DNA from: Flavobacterium aquiphilum
Lineage (GTDB): Bacteria > Bacteroidota > Bacteroidia > Flavobacteriales > Flavobacteriaceae
Assembly (NCBI RefSeq): GCF_027111335.1
Contig: NZ_CP114288.1
Location: 248,001 to 312,000 of the forward strand
Length of the DNA: 64,000 bases
Direction of reading: 5' to 3'
Part shown: positions 28,777 to 37,275 of the stretch, piece after piece
How positions within the stretch are numbered: the first letter of the stretch is position 1
Layout of the letters: the number at the start of each line of letters is the position of its first letter
Notes under the pieces: model-generated
What the model saw: only the letters and a program-made list of their open reading frames with translations
What the model was told of the DNA's origin: nothing
Databases searched by the model: none
Made by a program: the position numbers and the translations under genes

Positions 28777-30624
28777 TTATTCGACAGTAACAGATTTTGC
28801 CAAATTTCTCGGCTGATCAACATTACATCCTCTCATCACAGCAATATGATATGATAAAAGTTGTAAAGGTATGGTCGTAATCAACGGCGACAATGCATCT
28901 GATGTTTCAGGAATTTCGATAACATAGTCAGCCAATTCACGAACCTGCACATCTCCTTTTGTCACAACCGCAATAATTTTTCCGCTTCTGGATTTAATTT
29001 CCTGAATGTTACTCACAATTTTATCATAGTGTCCTTGTTTAGGAGCAATAATAATAACAGGCATCATTTCATCAATCAACGCAATAGGACCATGCTTCAT
29101 TTCTGCAGCAGGATAACCTTCAGCATGAATATAAGAAATCTCTTTTAGCTTCAAAGCCCCTTCAAGCGCAACAGGAAAATTGTATCCACGCCCTAAATAT
29201 AGACAGTTAGGGGAATCTTTAAAAACAGCCGCTATCTCTTCAGCTTTAGCATTAGTTTCCAAAGCTTCTTTTACTTTATCAGGAATAATTTCTAATTCTT
29301 GCAAATAAGTATGATAATCTGTTTGGTTCATTGTTCCTTTTGCTTTGGCCAAACGCAATGCCAACATAGTCAATACCGTAATTTGAGTTGTAAATGCTTT
29401 TGTTGAAGCAACCCCAATTTCCGGACCAGCATGCGTATAAGCACCAGCGTGTGATTCTCTTGAAATTGAAGAACCAACTACATTACATACACCAAAGACA
29501 AATGCCCCGTTTTCTTTGGCCAATTTTATAGCTGCCATAGTATCGGCAGTTTCACCTGATTGTGAAATAGCAATCACAACATCTTTACTGTTGATGATTG
29601 GATTTCTATATCTGAATTCAGATGCATATTCAACTTCAACAGGTACTCTGGTAAATTCTTCAATGATATATTCAGCTACCAAACCAGCGTGCCAAGATGT
29701 ACCGCAAGCCACAATAATGATGCGCTCTGCATTCAAAAATTTCTCGAGATTATCTTCGATTCCAGCCATTTGGATAATACCTTCATTGGCATGTAACCTT
29801 CCTCTATAAGTATCTTTGATAACACTTGGTTGCTCATAGATTTCTTTCAACATAAAGTGATCATAACCTCCTTTTTCAATTTGCTCCAAATTCATTTGAA
29901 GTTGTTGAATATAAGGATCAACAATAGAATCATCTTTAATTTTGCGGACTTTCATCGGTTTGTGCAACCTTACATTTGCCATTTCACCATCTTCAAGATA
30001 CACTGCATTGGTAGTATATTCAATAAACGGCGATGCATCAGATGCAATGAAATATTCACCTTCTCCAATTCCAATAGCTAACGGACTACCTAATCTCGCC
30101 GCAACGATTTCATTTGGGGTCTTTTTATCAAAAACCGCAATAGCATAAGCTCCCACTACTTGGTTTAAAGCTACCTGTACTGCCTTTCCTAATTTTAAAT
30201 TCTCGCTTTTTTGAACTTCCTCAATAAGATTAATCAAAACCTCAGAATCCGTGTCTGATGTAAAAGTATATCCTCTTTTCATCAACTCTTGCTTCAAAGG
30301 AGCATAATTCTCGATGATTCCGTTATGAATGATTACTAGATCACCCGAGTTGGACACATGGGGATGCGAATTGACATCATTTGGAACACCGTGGGTAGCC
30401 CAACGAGTATGTCCCATTCCAATAGTTCCGTTTGTTGTAATTTCTTTTTGTACTCTCGCTTCAAGATCTGAAACTTTACCTTTAGTCTTGGATAATTTTA
30501 ATGATTCGCCGTCATATAACATAACACCGGCACTATCATATCCGCGATACTCAAGCCTTTTTAATCCTTTAATTACTATAGGGTACGCTTCTCTGTGACC
30601 TATATATCCAACAATTCCGCACAT
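28777..30624 (-). CDS. glmS: Glutamine--fructose-6-phosphate aminotransferase (isomerizing)
   Basis: 615 residues. It makes glucosamine-6-phosphate from fructose-6-phosphate and glutamine, the entry to UDP-GlcNAc, peptidoglycan and LPS. The N-terminal class II glutaminase domain starts MCGIVGYIG (Cys2 nucleophile) and has GHTRWATHG. Two SIS isomerase domains follow (CGTSWHAG, ISQSGETADT, LGRGYNFPVALEGALKLKE), and the C-terminal DQPRNLAKSVTVE is the family signature. Third gene of an operon with the DUF4270 lipoprotein (34-base gap) and the GT5-like protein. No glmS ribozyme leader is apparent. Confidence 0.97.
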   Translation of the reverse strand: MCGIVGYIGHREAYPIVIKGLKRLEYRGYDSAGVMLYDGESLKLSKTKGKVSDLEARVQKEITTNGTIGMGHTRWATHGVPNDVNSHPHVSNSGDLVIIHNGIIENYAPLKQELMKRGYTFTSDTDSEVLINLIEEVQKSENLKLGKAVQVALNQVVGAYAIAVFDKKTPNEIVAARLGSPLAIGIGEGEYFIASDASPFIEYTTNAVYLEDGEMANVRLHKPMKVRKIKDDSIVDPYIQQLQMNLEQIEKGGYDHFMLKEIYEQPSVIKDTYRGRLHANEGIIQMAGIEDNLEKFLNAERIIIVACGTSWHAGLVAEYIIEEFTRVPVEVEYASEFRYRNPIINSKDVVIAISQSGETADTMAAIKLAKENGAFVFGVCNVVGSSISRESHAGAYTHAGPEIGVASTKAFTTQITVLTMLALRLAKAKGTMNQTDYHTYLQELEIIPDKVKEALETNAKAEEIAAVFKDSPNCLYLGRGYNFPVALEGALKLKEISYIHAEGYPAAEMKHGPIALIDEMMPVIIIAPKQGHYDKIVSNIQEIKSRSGKIIAVVTKGDVQVRELADYVIEIPETSDALSPLITTIPLQLLSYHIAVMRGCNVDQPRNLAKSVTVE

Positions 30625-30658
30625 GGTTATTTATTTTAAGAGGGGTTAAAATATATTT

Positions 30659-32275
30659 CTAATTGGGTTTGGTATAATAAATCTCGAACTTAAGTCTTTT
30701 ATCATAATTCGGATCACTTATTGGGATATTATTCCCAAAAATGATTGTCCCTAAAGGATTCATTACAGAAGCCATTGGCGCTTTCAATGGAAAACCTGTT
30801 TTATCTCTTAAGGTATAAAAACTTGATTTATTAATATCTTCGGTAACAACCAACCCTAAGTCCACGTTAGTCGAATCTTTGTATTTTACAAGATTTCGGA
30901 TATGGTTTGTAATTCTAAATTTATAATCATAACTACCATCCGTTCTTTTTAAAAGGATCCCGCCAAAAACATATTTATTGTTTTTGGCATTTGAAGAAAC
31001 TGTTGAAGTCTCCCTATAATCAACCAAAATTTGGTTATTTTTAAAATCATACAAATAAATTCTTTGCGGTACATAACTTTCTCCCATTGCGTTCGAATTC
31101 AAATGAAATGTCAAATCCGCTTGATTAACAAGGTATTTGTTTCTTCTCATGTCATCCAATTCATCCGGAACTCCATTAGGCCCCTCATTCAATTCAAACC
31201 CGTGATTATCTGTCTTACTAAATAATTTCAAAACAGACATCGAACCCTCTCCACCTTTGAGATACAAATTAGCATCGCCATTAACTTTATTGATATTAGC
31301 AGGATCAGTTGCGCTGGTATAATTAGGATTTGTATTGCTTTGATTTAACAAGCTAACGGTATTACCTGTCAAATTCAATACGAATGTTTTTTCAGTAGCT
31401 ACCCCACTAATCGTCTCAGTATAAGTAATAGTTATTTTCCCGGCTCTAAAATTAATCATTGCCAAATTTCCAGGTCCAGACCCATTTTCTTCAATCTTAA
31501 AAAACAATCCCCTAAAATAGTCTTTAAACAATTCATTTTTCGACAAAGCAGTAGTTGGAGCTTTTAATATTTTATTCGTAAAAAAAGCAGCATTCAAATT
31601 CAATTGCATTGCTGGAGCACTTCTAGTTGTTGTCTCCTTACCATCAGTAGTTGTAACTACAACATGTTCAACAGGATCAAAAAAGAACTGTGAATTTTCG
31701 GCAGTGTTTGAAGCATCGTTTAAAGGCGAACCTACTTTAAGCTGATCAAAATCTGAAAGCTGGTTCGTATAATATTTTTGAGACTGTGTAAACTGACTTT
31801 CAGGATCCAAATCTCTCATATAATAACCAGATTCATAAACGCTTAGTTTCATTTTAGCCTTATCAGGGCCATAAATAGAATCCAAAACATAAGTACTAGC
31901 ACCGGTAGAAGCATCAGTAACCGTTTTTGTCTTATCAACAAAATATGGCACAGATAAAACAACACTTTTTATTGTAGCACTAGCATCAAAAGTAATTCCT
32001 TCACTCGCTAAAGTAAGTTGAGTTACAAAATTAGCATTTGTCGTACCAAAAGAAGGATTATTATAAACTCCTAAAGCATTAGTCTCTAAATTATTGGATT
32101 GTATTGGACCTAATTTTTGGTTATAAGCAACAACATCAAATTCACTTTTTTGTATATCAAAATTATTGTCACCTATAAGGTCTTCACCAACGACGTTTAA
32201 TTCTTTATCACACGAATTAAGGAGAACAATAAATAAAAGAAAGGGAATTGTTTTAAAAAAAGAATTTTTAAGCAT
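30659..32275 (-). CDS. DUF4270 lipoprotein
   Basis: 538 residues. It has a lipoprotein signal with Cys22 (FIVLLNSC) followed by DKELNVVGEDL, a start typical of DUF4270 proteins. The body is strand-rich and conserved in flavobacteria (YNQKLGPIQSNNLETNALGVYNNP cut into several motifs, LGVYNNPSFG and YVFGGILLKRTDGSYDYKFR). Function is unknown. It lies between the GT5-like gene (21 bases upstream) and glmS (34 bases downstream), so it is co-transcribed with amino-sugar synthesis. It is likely anchored in the outer membrane. Confidence 0.85.
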   Translation of the reverse strand: MLKNSFFKTIPFLLFIVLLNSCDKELNVVGEDLIGDNNFDIQKSEFDVVAYNQKLGPIQSNNLETNALGVYNNPSFGTTNANFVTQLTLASEGITFDASATIKSVVLSVPYFVDKTKTVTDASTGASTYVLDSIYGPDKAKMKLSVYESGYYMRDLDPESQFTQSQKYYTNQLSDFDQLKVGSPLNDASNTAENSQFFFDPVEHVVVTTTDGKETTTRSAPAMQLNLNAAFFTNKILKAPTTALSKNELFKDYFRGLFFKIEENGSGPGNLAMINFRAGKITITYTETISGVATEKTFVLNLTGNTVSLLNQSNTNPNYTSATDPANINKVNGDANLYLKGGEGSMSVLKLFSKTDNHGFELNEGPNGVPDELDDMRRNKYLVNQADLTFHLNSNAMGESYVPQRIYLYDFKNNQILVDYRETSTVSSNAKNNKYVFGGILLKRTDGSYDYKFRITNHIRNLVKYKDSTNVDLGLVVTEDINKSSFYTLRDKTGFPLKAPMASVMNPLGTIIFGNNIPISDPNYDKRLKFEIYYTKPN

Positions 32276-32296
32276 ACTTATTCGTAAAAGTTTGGT

Positions 32297-33103
32297 TTAT
32301 AACAACATATTTTTATAGAACTCGGTATAAGCGACCGAAAATTCATCTTTATGTTTCAAAGGTAGAAAAGGTTTGTTGCAAGACTCTATAAATTTTGTTA
32401 AACTTGGAGAAACCCCTTCTGAAGCAATAATAACAGCATCAGAATTACGAACAGTAGTTTTTATAATGTTTTCATAATTAGGTACTTCCAATTCAGAAAT
32501 TGCTTCATCTGGAATACCGTCAAATCGTACTTTATTGATCATTTCAATATCCAAAGTCCCATCAAAAGATTGACTGTAGACAGAAGTAACGATTTTTGTA
32601 TCCGAAAATAATGCTTCGTTTTTATAGAAATGTTTCATGTAAACAGGCAACATCGCTGCCATCCAACCATGAACGTGAATAATATCGGGAACCCAATTTA
32701 GTTTTTTCACGGTCTCCACAACACCTTTGGCAAAAAAGATAGCACGCTCGTCATTATCCGGGTACATCACCCCTTCTTCATCGGCAAAAGTTGCTTTTCT
32801 TTTAAAATATTCTTCATTATCGATAAAATAAACCTGAATTCTCTCTTTTGGAATCGAAGCCACTTTAATAATTAATGGCATATCTAAATCATTCACCACC
32901 AAATTCATTCCAGACAACCGAATCACTTCATGTAATTGATGTCTTCTCTCGTTAATATTTCCATACCTTGGCATAAAAATTCTAATTTGCCCTCCTTGAT
33001 CATTAATCATTTTTGGTACGTCATAAGACATTAAAGAAACCTCATTTTCAGCTAGATAAGGCACGACTTCAGATGATACGTATAATATCCTCTTATCTTT
33101 CAT
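32297..33103 (-). CDS. GT5 glycogen/starch synthase-like protein, N-terminal half only
   Basis: 268 residues. It corresponds to the N-terminal Rossmann domain of GT5 glycogen synthases: RILYVSSEVVPYL, RIFMPRYGNI, FIDNEEYFKRK, DNDERAIFFAKGVVE and HVHGWMAAMLPVYMK. Two things differ from an active enzyme of about 470 residues. The ADP-glucose-binding KTGG loop after the first strand reads AENE here, and the entire C-terminal GT-B domain is missing. The protein ends at a normal stop. It is probably not a glycogen synthase and may be a regulatory or structural derivative. First gene of the operon with DUF4270 and glmS, divergent from panC. Confidence 0.8.
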   Translation of the reverse strand: MKDKRILYVSSEVVPYLAENEVSLMSYDVPKMINDQGGQIRIFMPRYGNINERRHQLHEVIRLSGMNLVVNDLDMPLIIKVASIPKERIQVYFIDNEEYFKRKATFADEEGVMYPDNDERAIFFAKGVVETVKKLNWVPDIIHVHGWMAAMLPVYMKHFYKNEALFSDTKIVTSVYSQSFDGTLDIEMINKVRFDGIPDEAISELEVPNYENIIKTTVRNSDAVIIASEGVSPSLTKFIESCNKPFLPLKHKDEFSVAYTEFYKNMLL

Positions 33104-33140
33104 AGTATAAATTGATTAATTGTTGGCAATAAAAACCATG

Positions 33141-33148
33141 CAAAATTA
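33141..33148 (-). promoter_or_regulatory. Putative -7 element for the GT5-DUF4270-glmS operon
   Basis: TAATTTTG on the minus strand fits TAnnTTTG, 37 bases before the ATG at 33103. No clear TTG at -33. Confidence 0.45.
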
Positions 33149-33179
33149 CAAAATTTTATGCAGTTATAGAGTAAAATAT

Positions 33180-33187
33180 TAATTTTG
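33180..33187 (+). promoter_or_regulatory. Putative -7 element for panC
   Basis: TAATTTTG on the plus strand fits TAnnTTTG, 23 bases before the panC ATG. It is arranged back to back with the opposite -7 element at 33141-33148. No clear TTG at -33. Confidence 0.5.
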
Positions 33188-33210
33188 CAGCCAATTTAAA
33201 CAAAACTGCC

Positions 33211-34059
33211 ATGCAAATTTTCAATAGAAAAGCGGCTTTAATGGATTATTTAACCTCGAAAAAGACTACAAATTCTTCTATTGGCTTCGTTCCAACTATG
33301 GGAGCTTTGCATAAAGGACACCAATCTTTAATGATCCAATCAGTAAATGAAAACGACATTACGGTTGTAAGTATTTTTGTCAATCCTACGCAATTTAACA
33401 ATCCTGAGGACCTTGAAAAATATCCGCGAGATTTAGACGCAGATATTTTAAAAATCCAAGACATTAGTCCCAATATCATCCTTTTCGCACCTACTGTCGA
33501 AGATATATACGAAGGAAAAATCATTTCTCAATCTTTTGATTTTGACGGTTTGGAAAACAAAATGGAGGGAAAATTCAGGCCTGGTCATTTTGATGGAGTT
33601 GGAACCATTGTTAAACGTCTTTTTGAAATTGTAAACCCAACCAAAGCTTATTTTGGCGAAAAAGACTTCCAGCAGGTGCAGATTGTAAAGAAAATGGTTG
33701 AAAAAAACCATCTCCCTGTAACTATCGTAGTTTGCCCTATTTACAGAGAAATCAACAATTTGGCTATGAGTTCTCGAAATGAACGCTTAACTTTGCAGCA
33801 GAAAGAGGAAGCTGGCGTTATTTACAAAATCCTAAATGGAGCGAAAGCCAAATTTGTCAACAATAGCGCAAAAAAAACGGCTGAATGGGTCACAAATGAA
33901 TTTGAGAAAAACAAAAACTTTACTTTAGAATACTTTGAAATTGCAGATGAAGAAACACTTTCCACCTGCACTAGAAAAGTCAAAAATAAAAAATACAGAG
34001 CATTCATAGCCGTATTTATCAACAATGTCCGATTAATCGACACCATTTCATTAAATTAA
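33211..34059 (+). CDS. panC: Pantoate--beta-alanine ligase
   Basis: 282 residues, full length for the family. It joins D-pantoate and beta-alanine with ATP to give pantothenate. Nucleotidyltransferase motifs are seen: [16 protein letters not shown] (HIGH-like), [37 protein letters not shown] and the KMSKS-like [10 protein letters not shown]. It is followed 8 bases later by panD, which supplies its beta-alanine. Confidence 0.97.
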   Translation: MQIFNRKAALMDYLTSKKTTNSSIGFVPTMGALHKGHQSLMIQSVNENDITVVSIFVNPTQFNNPEDLEKYPRDLDADILKIQDISPNIILFAPTVEDIYEGKIISQSFDFDGLENKMEGKFRPGHFDGVGTIVKRLFEIVNPTKAYFGEKDFQQVQIVKKMVEKNHLPVTIVVCPIYREINNLAMSSRNERLTLQQKEEAGVIYKILNGAKAKFVNNSAKKTAEWVTNEFEKNKNFTLEYFEIADEETLSTCTRKVKNKKYRAFIAVFINNVRLIDTISLN

Positions 34060-34067
34060 AAAACATC

Positions 34068-34418
34068 ATGCATATTCAAGTTGTTAAATCAAAAATTCAC
34101 CGAGTAAGAGTCACAGGCGCCGACTTAAATTACATCGGGAGTATCACCATAGACGAGGCATTATTAGAAGCTGCGAACATAATAGAAGGAGAAAAAGTTT
34201 CCATTGTAAACATCAATAACGGAGAACGTTTTGACACTTATGCTATTGTAGGCGAAAAAAACTCAGGAATAATTACCTTAAATGGACCAGCAGCACGAAA
34301 AGTTCAAAAAGACGATATCATCATCATTATCTCCTATGCAGGAATGGAATTTGAAGAGGCCAAAACATTCAAACCTTGGATTGTTTTCCCTAACGAAAAA
34401 GACAATTCTTTGACGTAA
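34068..34418 (+). CDS. panD: Aspartate 1-decarboxylase
   Basis: 116 residues. Pyruvoyl-dependent enzyme making beta-alanine for PanC. Self-cleavage is expected between Gly24 and Ser25 in YIGSITID, giving the pyruvoyl group. Other family motifs are Lys9 near the N-terminus (VVKSKIHR), [19 protein letters not shown] and [10 protein letters not shown]. Operon with panC. Confidence 0.96.
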   Translation: MHIQVVKSKIHRVRVTGADLNYIGSITIDEALLEAANIIEGEKVSIVNINNGERFDTYAIVGEKNSGIITLNGPAARKVQKDDIIIIISYAGMEFEEAKTFKPWIVFPNEKDNSLT

Positions 34419-34505
34419 GAATTTTTCTTCTTTGACAATACATCAAATATTTGTTTATCTTGCTTAAGATTTTCTCATAAGATAACTAAACCCCAAATTA
34501 TTTAT

Positions 34506-35774
34506 ATGAAACATTTATTAATTGTATTACTGGCCCTTTTTTCGATTTCTTGTTTTTCACAAATAAAAGTCATCCATTTCGACTCAGGAAAACTTCAGGA
34601 GAAAAGAGATCTTTATGTTTCTTTGCCTGCTTCTTATGAAAAAAACCCAACCAAAAGATACCCGTTATTAGTTTTATTAGACGGTGACTATTTGCTCAAT
34701 CCTTTTCTAGCTCCCTTAAACTATGGTGCTCATTGGGATAATTTACCGGAAGTAATTACAGTAGGGATTAGCCAAGACAAAAACAACCAAAGGGAACAAG
34801 ATTGCGGTTTGGACCAAGTAACCGGGATGCCTGATGGGAAAAGTGTTAATTTCTTCGACTTCATATCTTTGGAGCTTATTCCAGCCATTCAACACGATTA
34901 CCGAACTACTAATTTCAAAATTATTGCCGGGCACGATTTAACTGCCGCTTTTTCAAATTTTTTCTTATATAAAGAAAATCCATTATTCAATGCTTACATC
35001 GGCATGAGTCCTGAATTACCTGTCAATATGGAAGATGATCTTTCAAAGATACTATCCTCCACCAAAAGCCCTCTTTTTTATTATCTATCAACAGCTGATG
35101 GCGATGATAAAAAAATGCAGGAAAGAATTAAAGACCTTGACTCTAAAATTCAAGCCACTCCAAATCCGAATTTAAATTATAAGTTCGAAAATTTTAAAGA
35201 TGCCTCACATTATTCTCTTGTTTTGAATTCTATTCCTTCAGCTTTATACCAAATTTTCTCCGTGGCACTACCTATATCGGTTTTGGAATATGAAACAAAA
35301 ATAGTGACCCTCAAAGAAGGCTATGTCGATTATTTGAAAAACAAATATGATATAATTGAAAATTCTTTTGGAATAAAAAATCCAATCCGAATTACTGATT
35401 TTAAAGCTATCGAAGCGGCCATCATCACAAACAAAGACTATAACGAGTTGGATGCCTTAGCGATTCTTGCCGATAAGAGCTACCCAAAAAGTATGCTGGG
35501 AGATTATGAATTGGCAATAATGTTTGAAAAAAAGGGCGATAATCCCAGAGCTGTGCGCTATTACATGTCCGGATTTAACAAAGAAGAAATTGCCGATCTT
35601 ACCAAAGACATGATGTTTGCCAAAGCCGAAGAATTGAAAAAAACTTTTGCCAAAAAGCCAAAAATAAAAGGAAAAGTAGGCCAGGATGTTGCCAAACAAG
35701 AAACCGTTGAAGAAGCACCAGCAACTGAAACTCCTGCTGCAGACACTCCTCCTACCGAAGAAAAAAAGCAATAA
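34506..35774 (+). CDS. Secreted esterase-like alpha/beta-hydrolase fold protein, nucleophile apparently lost
   Basis: 422 residues. The signal peptide ends SCFSQ near residue 19. Residues of about 20-270 follow the esterase D/Fes-type hydrolase pattern (RYPLLVLLDGDYLLNP, EVITVGISQ, FFDFISLELIPAIQHDYR, FKIIAGHD, DASHYSLVLNSIPSAL). At the nucleophile elbow, where family members have GHSxGG, this protein has GHDLTA with Asp144 in place of Ser. It may therefore be catalytically inactive, or the serine may be elsewhere. The C-terminal third is helical, with a Lys-rich then Pro/Glu/Thr-rich tail. It lies between panD and radA; the radA start is only 2 bases past its stop. Confidence 0.75.
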   Translation: MKHLLIVLLALFSISCFSQIKVIHFDSGKLQEKRDLYVSLPASYEKNPTKRYPLLVLLDGDYLLNPFLAPLNYGAHWDNLPEVITVGISQDKNNQREQDCGLDQVTGMPDGKSVNFFDFISLELIPAIQHDYRTTNFKIIAGHDLTAAFSNFFLYKENPLFNAYIGMSPELPVNMEDDLSKILSSTKSPLFYYLSTADGDDKKMQERIKDLDSKIQATPNPNLNYKFENFKDASHYSLVLNSIPSALYQIFSVALPISVLEYETKIVTLKEGYVDYLKNKYDIIENSFGIKNPIRITDFKAIEAAIITNKDYNELDALAILADKSYPKSMLGDYELAIMFEKKGDNPRAVRYYMSGFNKEEIADLTKDMMFAKAEELKKTFAKKPKIKGKVGQDVAKQETVEEAPATETPAADTPPTEEKKQ

Positions 35775-35776
35775 TA

Positions 35777-37138
35777 ATGTCCAAAATAAAAACAACTTTT
35801 TTTTGCCAGAATTGTGGTGTACAATATGCCAAATGGCAAGGGCAATGCAATTCCTGCAAGCAATGGAACACTATTGCCGAGGAGATTATTCAGAAGCAGG
35901 AAAAAGTTGCTTGGAAAAGCGAATCTTCAGCTACAGGAAAAGCTCCAAAACCGTTACGAATCAATGAAATTGACAGTTCCGAAGAAATTCGCCTTGATAC
36001 TACTGACAATGAATTGAACAGAGTCTTGGGAGGCGGAATCGTTCCCGGTTCATTAATCCTTTTGGGAGGAGAACCTGGAATAGGAAAAAGTACACTTTTA
36101 TTACAGATTTCTTTAAAATTACCCTACAAAACATTATACGTTTCGGGAGAAGAAAGTCAAAAACAAATTAAAATGCGTGCCGAACGCATTACTCCAAATG
36201 GAGACAACTGTTTTATCCTTACCGAAACCAAAACACAGAATATCTTCAAACAAATTGAAACTATTCAACCCGAAATTGTCATAATCGATTCGATTCAGAC
36301 TTTACATACCGATTATATCGAATCCACTGCAGGAAGTATTTCTCAGATTCGGGAAACAACCGCCGAGCTAATTAAATTTGCAAAAGAAACCAATATACCT
36401 GTCATTCTGATTGGTCATATCACAAAAGACGGAACCATAGCAGGTCCAAAAATTTTGGAACACATGGTCGATACCGTACTTCAATTTGAAGGCGACCGTA
36501 ATCATGTTTACCGCATTTTGCGATCATTGAAAAACCGTTTTGGTTCGACTGCCGAAATCGGCATCTACGAAATGCTTGGAAGCGGATTGCGAGAAGTATC
36601 CAATCCTTCAGAGATATTGATTTCACACAAAGACGAAGAATTATCAGGAACTGCAATTGCCACCACGCTTGAAGGAATGCGTCCCTTGATGATTGAAATA
36701 CAATCCTTGGTAAGCACGGCAGTTTATGGAACTCCACAACGCAGTACCACAGGTTATAACGCAAAAAGACTAAATATGATTTTGGCTGTTTTAGAAAAAA
36801 GAGCCGGATTTAGGCTTGGAGCCAAAGACGTCTTCTTAAACGTAACCGGAGGAATCTCTGTCGATGACCCTGCAATTGATTTAGCAGTTGTAGCCGCTAT
36901 TTTATCTTCGAACGAAGACATTGCAGTAGACAAAGGTTTTTGTTTTGCCGGTGAAGTCGGACTTTCGGGCGAAATTCGTCCCGTTAACCGAGTTGATCAA
37001 CGCATTCAAGAAGCCGAAAAATTAGGTTTTTCGACCATTTTTGTATCCAAATACAATAAAATTGCTTTAAAAAATACTGGAATAAAAATTCAATTGGTCG
37101 CCAAAATCGAAGATGTCGCAAGCATGCTTTTAGGATAA
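35777..37138 (+). CDS. radA: DNA repair protein RadA (Sms)
   Basis: 453 residues. A RecA-like ATPase and helicase that promotes branch migration in recombinational repair. It has a C4 zinc finger at residues of about 9-30 (CQNCG, CNSCKQW), Walker A GGEPGIGKST, the RadA-specific KNRFG motif (SLKNRFGSTAEIG) and a Lon-protease-like C-terminal domain (NVTGGISVDDPAIDLAV, GEVGLSGEIRPV). The start is fixed by the close spacing to the preceding stop. Confidence 0.97.
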   Translation: MSKIKTTFFCQNCGVQYAKWQGQCNSCKQWNTIAEEIIQKQEKVAWKSESSATGKAPKPLRINEIDSSEEIRLDTTDNELNRVLGGGIVPGSLILLGGEPGIGKSTLLLQISLKLPYKTLYVSGEESQKQIKMRAERITPNGDNCFILTETKTQNIFKQIETIQPEIVIIDSIQTLHTDYIESTAGSISQIRETTAELIKFAKETNIPVILIGHITKDGTIAGPKILEHMVDTVLQFEGDRNHVYRILRSLKNRFGSTAEIGIYEMLGSGLREVSNPSEILISHKDEELSGTAIATTLEGMRPLMIEIQSLVSTAVYGTPQRSTTGYNAKRLNMILAVLEKRAGFRLGAKDVFLNVTGGISVDDPAIDLAVVAAILSSNEDIAVDKGFCFAGEVGLSGEIRPVNRVDQRIQEAEKLGFSTIFVSKYNKIALKNTGIKIQLVAKIEDVASMLLG

Positions 37139-37175
37139 ACCTAATTTCAAAACATTATTGTCTTTAAAATTATAA

Positions 37176-37239
37176 ACCATTAAGATATTAAGTTTCATTA
37201 AGTCCCGCAAACACTTAATTTTCTTAATATCTTAATGGT
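37176..37239. repeat. Long palindrome between convergent radA and the FAD reductase gene
   Basis: Outer arms ACCATTAAGATATTAAG (37176-37192) and its exact reverse complement (37223-37239) are 17 bp. Inner arms ATTAAGT (37197-37203) and ACTTAAT (37213-37219) extend the hairpin. It is AT-rich with no T run, and might still stop transcription from both sides. It looks like a dispersed REP-like element. Confidence 0.8.
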
Positions 37240-37275
37240 AAAAAAATATAGACTTGAAGGTTTACTATTAAAAAA

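Noticed and set aside
28777..30624. glmS ribozyme upstream of glmS
   Set aside because: The gap before glmS is only 34 bases and the gene is inside an operon, so there is no room for the ribozyme.
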